NCBI GenBank assembly: GCA_947095585.1
Contig: OX352761.1
Location: 25,139,777 to 25,203,776 of the forward strand
Direction of reading: 5' to 3'
DNA length: 64,000 nucleotides
Source: Nephrocerus scutellatus
Lineage: Eukaryota > Arthropoda > Insecta > Diptera > Pipunculidae
The translations under genes and the position numbers were made by a program. Below the pieces are notes generated by a model. That model worked only from the letters and a program-made list of their open reading frames with translations, ran no database searches and was not told where the DNA came from. This document shows, in pieces, positions 56,120 to 64,000 of the stretch (position 1 is its first letter; the number at the start of each line of letters is the position of its first letter).

Positions 56120-58340
56120 TCTTTTTCTTCTTTCTTTATGTCCTATATCCTCTTGTGGGTCCTAGGGCCTCTACTACGCATACGCGCCTTCGCGTGCGGT
56201 TTCTAGCAATGAGCTTTAGATCTCTCTCTAAATCTTGCCCAATTGCCGTGACTACTCCTCAACTGTTCTGCGCCATGTATTTCTCTGACGACCCGTTCTT
56301 CTACCATCCTGAGATTTCATTGCATTGCGTAGTTGGCTATGGAACTGTCGCCTTTTCGGAGTGTATGACCAATCCACTTCCACTTCCGTCGTTTGATGGT
56401 TGTGCCTATTGGCTCCTGACCCGTTCTCTGGTGAAGATGTTCGTTAGAGATACGGTTAGGCCAGAAACCCCAAAAGATGTTCCGTAGGCACCTATTTACG
56501 AACGTTTATAATCTTTTTGGGATAGTAACGATCACCTTCCAAGTGCTGCACCCATACAACAGCACAGATTCAACATTTCAAAGGAACAGTCGCCGCTTGG
56601 TGGTTAAGCTGATCGCATTGCCTCGCCATATCATGGACATCATTCCAAACACTGATTTTGCTTTGCCGATTCTGTTGACAATGTCCTGTTGGGTTCCACC
56701 TTCGTTCGAGACAATACTCCCAAGATATTGGAAACTCTCTACTCTCTCTACCGGTTGTCCAACAATGTTAACTTGAGTTACTGAGTTAGTGTTGAGGTTT
56801 ATGATTTCGGTTTTGGCAGTATTAATCTACAAACCCGCAACATTTCCACATCTGTTGTCATTTGGTGCAGCTCCATAAGATGAGAGTAAACGAACGTCGT
56901 CAGTGTAGTCTAGATGTTTGAGTTGAAATGTAAGAGTCCAACGAATTCCTCCGTTTAGAGCAGATCAAGCTGCATGAAGCACATCGCTAATCACCAATAA
57001 AAAGAGTATCGGCGATAGAATGCAGCCTTGTCGTACCCCACTTAGGATCTCGAATTCCTCTGACAGCTATCCTCTATGCAGCACTTGACATTTAGAGCCA
57101 TCATAGGTTGCTTTAATAATAGCTATTAGTTTATCGGGTATACCTCTTCTGTACAAGACGAGCCAGATAAACTGTCTGTTGACACTGTCAAAAGCAATCG
57201 ATGAACAGCAGGTGCAGTAGTGATCGGAATTTAACGCACTGTTCAATAATGATCCGCAGGGTTTTGATGTGGTCGATACAGAAGGATCCAGTCCGGAAAC
57301 CTGCTTGTTCGGCATCGAGTGTATCTTCCAGATGTTCCTTAATTCGTTTAAATACTACTTTGGCTATTACCTTTGCAACTGCAGGACGAACGCAAATGCC
57401 TCTCCAGTTTTCGCACTCCATAAGACTACCTTGTTTAGGGAGCTTGACAATTATTCCCTTCTTACACTCGTCGGGGAAACTTTCTGCCTCCCAAGCTATC
57501 TCTACAAGAGGATATAAAAGCTCTGCTGATGTTGTTGGAGCAGCACGCAGAAGCTCTGCGGGTATACAATTTAGTCCTACCGACTTGTTGTATTTTACTG
57601 GGAGTTGAGGTGCGAATTCGGGAGATTGTTACTTCCTGCAGCTCTGTTTGATTTGGGTGCATGTCGTTGGCGAATACACGGTTAAGGAACATAGAGGAAT
57701 GTTCCTTACATCGCTTGAGCTGATCCTCATCTGAAACGAGTACGGCAACATCTAGGCCTTTCACCGGATGTTGGCTAGAGCGGTGACAACCTGTCAGCTC
57801 TTTGGTGATTCTGTAAACGGTTCTGCTATCGCACCTGATTGCTGCTTCCTCTGCTTCTGAGGCCAGGTTTTTAATATAATTACGTTTGTCACGCTGCACT
57901 TCTCTCATTTTGCTTCGATACAGGGATCTTAGCTCGATCCTCGCTGCTGCTGGGGTATATACAATACGAGCTGTAAGTAGCTTACGATCTTCAATCCGCC
58001 TCCAGGTATCTTCGGTAAGCCACGTGCTGTGCCTTGCCTGGCTTTTACCAACAATACTTTCCGCTCCAGATGTGAAAACATTTTTCACAACCTTCTAATG
58101 TTCTTTGATGGTTGTTGGCAGTGAGCTGCTGATTGCTTCCACTCCTTGCGATAAATGATCCATTAATTCTTGGCGTACTGAGGGGTTCTTTAGCCGGTCG
58201 ATGTTATACCTAGCCATTCGGATGATATTGGGGATTCTTTAAACTGATGTAACTGGACAGTAGCTACCATAAGGTGATGATCCCGTACCATACCCATGTC
58301 GGCTCCTCGTCTGTTTCGGACGTCTAAAAGACAGCTCCTA
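56120..58340 (-). mobile_element. Family C non-LTR retrotransposon, longest copy
   Basis: Read from 58340 downward on the minus strand: end of the endonuclease (RRFRSCLLDVRNRRGADMG and RDHHLMVATV, 58260-58330), linker (57462-58200), RT (57067-57421) and the C-terminal domain (56200-56780), ending in the T-rich TATGTCCTATATCC sequence that also ends the copy at 10742. The 5' part of the endonuclease is absent. RT between 57060 and about 56800 is partly deleted. Confidence 0.82.
56200..58240 (-). pseudogene. ORF2 of family C: linker, RT and C-terminal domain
   Basis: Linker frame 57462-58088 (208 codons): GKSQARHSTWLTEDTWRRIE, LRSLYRSKMREVQRDKRNYI and KELTGCHRSSQHPVKGLD. RT frame 57188-57421: WRGICVRPAVAKVIAKVV and LDAEQAGFRTGSFCIDHI, RT blocks 1-2, then LLHLLFID with a frame slip into FDSVNRQFIWLVLYRRGIPD in the frame 57067-57315, where motif A FDSV is preserved after a damaged D. 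The region of motif B and YADD (about 56850-57060) has no clean frame (a possible YTDDVRLLS near 56895). The C-terminus to 56200 is broken but alignable to the 10855-11307 frame. Inactive. Confidence 0.8.
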
Positions 58341-58499
58341 AAACGTCGGGATTGTTGTATGGGAATACTTTATTCTGATTATTTGATCTGAAGCAGGTAG
58401 TAATTTTTATATCGAGTCTCTGACGTTGACTCTTCAACCGCTGGAATCGCTGTGCTATCGATCATTTCATCCTACGAGAAAAACCGTAATCTACCTACT

Positions 58500-58870
58500 G
58501 ATTCCGTTTTGTAGCATCAGAGTCTAGAAATACTTTGTCAAACGGCAAATTGAAAATGGAATAAGCTAGGTCCATCCCCATGTTAAAACCCATTCTAGCT
58601 GTTTATTGAACCTGATAGTGATCCGGAGATCTTCAGTTGGTTATTAATTACAACGATCATGGTCAAGCTACCTAGGTAGGCTGTGTCAGTTTACTTATGA
58701 TGCAGAATTCTCCGACGGCTTCATAATGTTTTACAAAAATTATGCGGTCATAGGCGTCTTTTAAGTCTATAATATAGATGCTGATATAAGTGTTAAGACT
58801 GACAAGTGAATGGGATGAAGCCTCACTACTATTCACCAATTATATGTTAAGCGTACGGAGCTGTCCAGTG
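58500..58870 (-). mobile_element. Family A-like RT fragment, minus strand
   Basis: Minus strand reads ISASIIDLKDAYDRIIFVKH and YEAVGEFCIISKLTQ (about 58660-58790). This aligns to FIDFKAACDSIARVELYKAM and REFGIPNKLTRL of the best family A copy, i.e. RT motif A with the catalytic Asp. A related stretch lies within the 44575-45640 copy (around 45010-45060), so this may be a divergent sub-branch. Only about 200 bp is alignable. Confidence 0.6.
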
Positions 58871-58879
58871 TTGTACTTA

Positions 58880-60565
58880 AATAAATCTGTGGGAAACTAT
58901 TATTGCAGTAACTGAATACGAAATTAAAGGAAGGTATTTTTAATACCATACCATACCATAGCATAGAGTTTAAATCAAATCCAACAATGATTTTTTGCTC
59001 GTAATAAAATTGATTGCGGATTTTCAAACAGAAACGTGAAAACTGTTTACTCACTCCACGAATTTTATTTTTTCCAGTGACTGATTAGTTTTGTGTGGAA
59101 ATTGAAAGCCTAATACTTAGTTCTATTATTGTCACGTGTTGAAACTTTTGAAACTTTTATTACGTTTTCAAGGTTTCTTAGTAGCTTATTTACGTTTTCA
59201 AGGTTTCTTAGTAGCTTATTTACGTTCTTCTCTTGCGAAAGGCTAAAATGTTGTTCCACAATTAATTAACAAGTAGTTTCTTCACAACAATTAAGCTCCA
59301 AGTAAAATCTTACTTTAGACTCGATGTTGAAACGCACGCAGAAATTAAAAAAAACGACAAACACCAACCCGTTTAGGGCTTTGCAGAATTCCCCATGCAA
59401 ATTGCTGGCGAATGACTTAAGCCGCAAACGATTAAAATGAAACACTTAACCGTGCTTCAACTTTCGCATTAAATAAACGCCTCTCGATGGAAATTATAAC
59501 CTAATTCTGTGCACCACAAAGTAATTGAATTTTTGTTAGCCAACTCAACACTATCATGCTGGTGCGGAGCTGTATTTGTCACTCCATAGCCACGCAAACA
59601 TTTCTGTTGTTGTTAAGTTCTGTTGAGCCCACTTGAAACTTGTACGCCATACCACCGGCAACGTGAACCGCCCATCTTACGCATGGCATTTGAATAATCT
59701 GTGAACTTTCTCATCATGGGAACATTACAAGCATCGTCGTCGCGTCACCATTCCATCGTGTGACCAGTCATTGCCTTTTCCCCAATTAGCTTCACCGAGA
59801 GAAATTGGATTCATTGTTACATTGTTGCAAAGGACGACCGACATCGACCTGTAGGACAATAAGGACAACAACAAGCAAACTGAATGAAGCAGTAGTTGTA
59901 GTATGAGTACGCGGCGGCATTCAATAAAGTTACACAGCCTTTGGGCTTAAAAACGCACGAACGCAGAAGCCATGCTGCTTAGTTAATATTCCACGCCATT
60001 CGGGGGGAATCTAAAGGAACCAAAGTTGATAAGATACTTCTAGATGCCATAACAAAAGGTGCTTGCAGTATCGAATGTCGCACGAAGAAACAAGCAACTG
60101 AGAAATTAAACGTGTAGGCTGAGTCAATAACAGTGAATCAAACCCAAATGATTCATTATATTTTATGGAAAAAGTGTTTAATATTATAATAATTTTGTTT
60201 TACTACTACCCTACCAGAGGGTCGAACTGGTATAGTTGTAGGGACTAACTAAGGTCAAAGATTCTTGAGAATTTTTCTCTAGATGAGTCCTGAAACCAAA
60301 GGTCGCTCATCAACCTATCTCCCCTTCCCACCTTCCTCCCTTCTTCCTCTTTCTATATCCCAATTACCATCCCTATCCTCTGGGCTGGATAAAGGTTTCA
60401 TGCGTTCCGTGCCGAGAAGCAGCCTGGCTGGGGGCCCAGTCGCTTTCGGAGCATCTGAATACCTGGCGCCCTCCAGGGTATTCGCCTTATCTGCATATTG
60501 GTGGATCTCTGCGCAGATGGACAACCCTTTCTCCGCCACTCCTGGGAATCAAATTAATAAAACAA
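58880..60565. other. No recognisable gene
   Basis: About 1.7 kb. It contains a CCATA run (58945-58962), a perfect 30-bp tandem duplication (59161-59220) and, near the Copia end, a C-rich stretch (60320-60400). The antisense-overlapping frames 60283-60576 (plus) and 60315-60539 (minus) have higher GC than their surroundings but no motif I can name. Confidence 0.4.
59161..59220. repeat. Perfect 30-bp direct tandem duplication
   Basis: The 30-base sequence starting TACGTTTTCAAGGTTTCTTA is present twice in succession without mismatch (59161-59190 and 59191-59220), followed by the first six bases of a third unit. Identity suggests a recent replication slippage event or, less likely, an assembly artefact. 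Confidence 0.9.
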
Positions 60566-60569
60566 CAAC

Positions 60570-60691
60570 TGCTTAGGAATGATTTTGAACAACGAAAGAA
60601 TATTTATTAAACAGAATATGCGATCATAAAATACAAGTGTAGTAAAACTTGAGTACAGTACTTCTGTTATGAGAATGATTCAGTTCTAACA
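60570..60691 (-). repeat. Probable 3' LTR of the Copia-type element
   Basis: On the minus strand the Copia pol stop codon (TGA) is followed at once by GGAGAAG, a polypurine tract, and then TGTTAGAACTG (from 60691), a typical LTR start. A TTTAATAAATA signal lies inside. The far edge (TAAGCA, 60570) is chosen because it ends in CA, but with no second LTR in the window the limit is a guess. 122 bp is short for Copia elements. Confidence 0.55.
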
Positions 60692-60695
60692 CTTC

Positions 60696-62850
60696 TCCTC
60701 ATTCGAATAACCCGCAGGCTACACGCAATGTTTTGATTCGGTCACGTGGCAACGGTTTTGTGAGCATATCAGCTACCATAGTTTCAGAAGGACAATAAAT
60801 GCAGACCACGGACCCTCGTTCAACATGATCTTTAACGAAATGAAGCTTTCGGTCAATATGCTTCGTTCTTTTTTGCTTTTTTTTCGTTCGTCTGTTTTGC
60901 TTAATCGACCAAGGTTCAATTTCAAGTTGATCGTACCTTTTAAGAGTATTTGAGAATACGCTTCGTCTCGTTCCAGTGCTCTTGAGTTGGTTGTGACACC
61001 TTTTGTGCCAGTATTGATACTGCGGCTGCAATATCCGGTCGCGTGTTGATACTGATATAAAGTAAACTACCAATTAACTTACGATAATCATGGTTGTCAG
61101 GTAACAATGGTTCTTCCTCTCGAGTTTTATTATAACCAACGCTCAATGGTATTTCTGAACTCTTAGCTTTTGTCATACCAAACTCGTTCAGTACTTTATT
61201 TATATATACCTTTTGGTTGAGTTTATAAATACCATTTTGATCCCTTTCAATACCAATGCCCAGATATGATTTTACTTCACCAAGCCTCTTAATCTTGAAT
61301 TTAGATTGCAATGCTTGCTCAAACTCACATAACATTTGTTCTGAATTAGTCGAGCATAGCAAATCATCAACATATACCAGCACATAACAAATTTCGTCTT
61401 GACGTTCACGTACATATATAAGCAATAGTCATTCAAACTTTGCTTGAAATGATTGTCAATCAATTGTTGATGCAAGGCTTGATTCCACACCAAGGGCAGA
61501 TTGCTTTAGACCATAAATGCTGCGCTTTAACAAACATACCTGACTCTCCTTTCCTATATCAACAAAACCAGGTGGCTGCTTCATATAGAGAGTAGTCTCC
61601 TTTAAATGACCCTGCAAAAATGCCGACTTTGCATCATAATGAATTATGTACTTTCATATCTTTATGTGCTGCGATTGAAAGCAATATACGAACTGTTGTA
61701 TGACGAATTACCGGGGCAAACACCTCACCTCATAATCGCATCCGTATTGTTGCGAATAACCCTGCGCAACAAGTCGAGCTTTGAAACGACATGGCATTCC
61801 TTTATCGTCGGTTTTTATTTTAAATACCCATTTACAACCTATGAGCTTTTGGTCAAATGGTGGGTCCACGAGCTCATATGTCTTGTTTTCTTTTAACGAT
61901 TGTAGTTCTTCCTTCATGGCGTTCAACCATTGAATTTTGTTTGGCCCTTTAATCACACCGTTAAAACTTTTAGGTTCAATCGATACCTCCTGAGCTCCAA
62001 ATATTTCTTCATCATAACGCTTGGGTGGAATACCTTTATTCAACCGATTTGATCGCCAAGGAAACTGCGTTTCATTGTGTTCATTATGATCCATTTTCGG
62101 AGTTTCACCTTCATCATAGTTCATAAACGATTCATTAAATTCATTTCTCTTATCGTTAGAGATTCGACATTTTCTTCAATAGTTTCCACACAGGAAGGTA
62201 AACTTTTATCGGGTATGTACTCATGCATTGTAATGGTTACTTCATCATTCACATTCATGGGCTCAATACGATTATAATTGTCAACGGTAATCTTTACGTC
62301 ATTAGCTTTGTTGGTAAAGCGCACGTCTCTACTAATCATAACTTTTTGCTTTGATGGCATGTAGCAACGATATGCTTTTGAAGCATCATCGTAACCAACC
62401 AAAATACCTTGCATTGCTGTAGCCATCCAACTTTCTTCTTTTCTCAGATGGGATCCACACAAAGCATTTGGAACCGAATTTGCGAAAATGTGCGATCATT
62501 GGCTTTCTTCCGTGCCACAGTTGATATGGGGTGAATAAATTTCCTTTTGTTGGCAATCTGTTCTGCAAAAAATTCGAAGTTGCCACCGCTTCTCCCCAAA
62601 ATAATTTTGATAATTTCGCATCCAACAACATACAGCGACTCATTTCAATTAATGTTCGGTTCTTTCTTTCAGCTATTCCATTTTGTCCCTTGCTTTGCTA
62701 AATATTGGATAAAATTGTGACCAGTGTATTCACCACCTCGATCACTACGAATGCATTTTGGTTTTAATCCATTGAATTAGTTTTTAACCATTTCGACAAA
62801 TTCTTTAAATTTGCTTAGAACCTCTGATTTTTCTCTAAGTAGATAAATTG
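60696..62850 (-). pseudogene. pol: Copia pol: integrase, RT, RNase H remnant
   Basis: From 62850 down: KPKCIRSDRGGEYTGHNF (about 62705-62765, integrase core with second Asp), RCMLLDAKLSKLFWGEAV and NRLPTKGNLFTPYQLWHG (frame 62386-62643), QGILVGYDDASKAYRCYMPS (frame 62121-62462), RT start WLNAMKEELQSLKENKTYEL, GCKWVFKIKTDDKG and FKARLVAQGYSQ (frame 61708-62124), catalytic YVDD in VLVYVDDLLCST (frame 60940-61425) and GSLLYISINTRPDIAAAV. After RILKY the RNase H domain is almost entirely deleted. The reading resumes at KRTKHIDRKLHFVKDHV and ADMLTKPLP to the stop at about 60697. Frame breaks near 61490, 62120 and 62400. Confidence 0.87.
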
Positions 62851-62888
62851 TTGTAAAGGGTTATCCATTTCGCGGTTTCAAAAGTATA

Positions 62889-64000
62889 GGGCTGGAATTC
62901 GACATCTGTCAAACTAAGTTGTTAAAACAATTTTTTTTTTCAGTTGAAAGTCTGACATTTACGAAAATGGATCGCTTAACTATCGCACAACGCTTGAAAA
63001 TTGTAAAAACCTACTACAAAAATGGTGATTCTGCCACAGCCACATATCGTGCTTTAAGAGGAGATTATGGTTTACATAATCGTCCAACTACGCAAGCAAT
63101 TGGCAAAATTGTGAAGAAATTAGAAGAGACTGGATCGGTTACAGATATTGTAAGGCCCGTGCATCATCGTTTCGCTCGTACCACTGAAAATATCGCTGCT
63201 GTAAGTGAAAGTGTTGCCGAAGACCCGAATGTGTCGATTCCTCGTCGTTCTCAGGAATTAGGACTGTCTTACGGCACATTATGGCGTATTTTGCATTTGG
63301 ATCTACACCTACGTCCATATAAAATCCAGCTCACACAACAACTGAAGCCAGCTGACCATTCACAACGTCGTAGATACGTCGAATGAGTGCTTGAACAACA
63401 GGCGGTGGACGGCGATTTTGTTAACAAACAAAATTGTCCTATTTGGGGTTCTGAGAATCCTCAAGTAATTGAAGAGAGGCCATTACATCCACAAAAAGTC
63501 ACTGCTTGGTGCGCTCTTTGGTCCGGAGGTGTGATTGGACCTTACTTCTTCGAAAACGACAATGGAACGACTGTCACCGTCAATTCGGAGGTTTATGGTC
63601 ATATGCTAACCGACTTTTTTTTGCCTGCTATTGAAGAATACGACTTAGAAAATATGTGGTTTCAACAAGACGGTGCCACATGCCACACAACTCGAGCGAA
63701 TATGGCTTTATTGCAAGAGACATTTCCTGGCCGCGTAATTTCTCGTCGTGGCGATATCAACTGGCCACCAAGATCATGCGATTTGACACCGCTTGACTTT
63801 TTTTTGTGGGGCTACGCGAAAGACCGTGTTTATGCAGATAAACCTTTAACTCTTGAGCACTTAAAAACCAATATTCGTCAAGTTATGGCTGAGATACCGC
63901 CCAATATGTGTCAAAAAGTGGTCAAAAATTACCTCAAAAGAATTGATGCTTGCAACAATTCGCGTGGTGGTCATTTAAATGATGTAGTGTTTCACACATA
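62889..64000 (+). mobile_element. DD41D mariner, copy 2, running off the window end
   Basis: Left end at 62889 after TA (sequence TATAGGGCTGGAATTC). The transposase continues to the last base of the window; the right terminal repeat is beyond it. Its protein has the same 41-residue spacing between the last two catalytic Asp as the copy at 25832-27118, but the two differ widely, so they are different subfamilies. It is inserted in or next to the integrase of the Copia element. Confidence 0.85.
62967..64000 (+). pseudogene. DD41D mariner transposase missing the first catalytic block
   Basis: Start ATG 62967 (MDRLTIAQRLKIVKTYY), chosen over 62919 because it matches the family N-terminus. The helix-turn-helix parts follow (TTQAIGKIVKKLEETGS, SIPRRSQELGLSYGTLWRIL). 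TGA at 63384-63386 replaces what is probably a Trp codon. The same frame continues: LEQQAVDGDF runs directly into VNKQNCPIWG, so a ~50-bp in-frame deletion has removed the SDEAHF block with the first Asp. QQDGATCHTT (about 63667-63696) and DLTPLDFFLWG (about 63782-63814) retain the others, and the frame is open to HLNDVVFHT at the window end. Confidence 0.87.

Larger units (their letters stand above)
60570..62886 (-). mobile_element. Copia-type LTR retrotransposon, 5'-cut by a mariner
   Basis: Minus strand: integrase core, then RT, then the end of RNase H, then polypurine tract and LTR. Integrase ahead of RT is the Copia (Pseudoviridae) order. The upstream portion (gag, protease, start of integrase) is missing where the mariner at 62889 begins; whether it continues beyond that insertion lies outside the window. 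Confidence 0.87.

Noticed and set aside
1..64000. CRISPR arrays, bacterial operons, phage or replication origins
   Set aside because: No regularly spaced repeats with unique spacers and no prokaryotic gene organisation; all content is eukaryotic transposon sequence.

Overview
The window looks like repeat-rich insect DNA, most likely from a fly (Diptera). The evidence is the mixture of transposon families: mariner elements of the DD41D type (a group described from tephritid fruit flies), DD37D (maT-type) mariners, a Tc1 element with long inverted repeats, a Gypsy-type and a Copia-type LTR retrotransposon, and at least six families of non-LTR retrotransposon. Species cannot be fixed from the sequence. 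I find no convincing host protein gene, rRNA or intact tRNA. Nearly every long open frame I can interpret belongs to a broken mobile element. The window could be a large intron, intergenic DNA or heterochromatin.

For readability I use local family names. Family A: APE endonuclease plus reverse transcriptase (RT), no RNase H, 3' end in an ATG trinucleotide repeat, about nine copies or fragments. Family B: CR1-like, RT motif DISKAFDRVWH. Family C: RT of the 'EQAGFR / WRGIC' type with a WNP...GRPR C-terminus. Families D and E: I/R1/LOA-like elements carrying an RNase H. Family F: Jockey-like. None was checked against a database, so clade names are inference from motifs.

Layout. 0.9-3.4 kb: two family A copies in tandem. 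5.5-7.2 kb: a non-autonomous hAT-like element with 8-bp target duplication and subterminal CAAGAC minisatellites. 7.2-8.6 kb: a ~108-bp tandem repeat split by a DD37D mariner. 10.7-12.05 kb: family C. 13.0-16.9 kb: family B lying between two minus-strand family A pieces. 17.3-17.9 kb: a miniature family A derivative. 19.6-20.9 and 35.6-36.8 kb: two copies of a repeat built of ~120-bp units. 21.4-30.3 kb: a nested block in which a Gypsy element sits in a minus-strand family E element and is itself split by a Tc1 element and a DD41D mariner. 32.4-34.4 kb: families A and C. 37.4-40.2 kb: three CR1-like pieces. 42.8-47.5 kb: families D, A and F. 49.2-50.9 kb: the best 5' half of family A. 51.7-53.9 kb: a deleted mariner and a second DD37D mariner. 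55.9-58.9 kb: family E/D endonuclease, family C and a family A-like RT piece. 60.6-62.9 kb: a minus-strand Copia element cut off by a DD41D mariner that runs off the window end.

The elements do not form a pathway; what links them is insertion order. The nested block at 21.4-30.3 kb and the composite family A copies give a relative history of activity: family E, then Gypsy, then Tc1 and mariner. No wholly new coding system was identified. The most unusual signals are the hAT-like element, the family A subfamily with an embedded 650-bp insert, and the 120-bp unit repeat.
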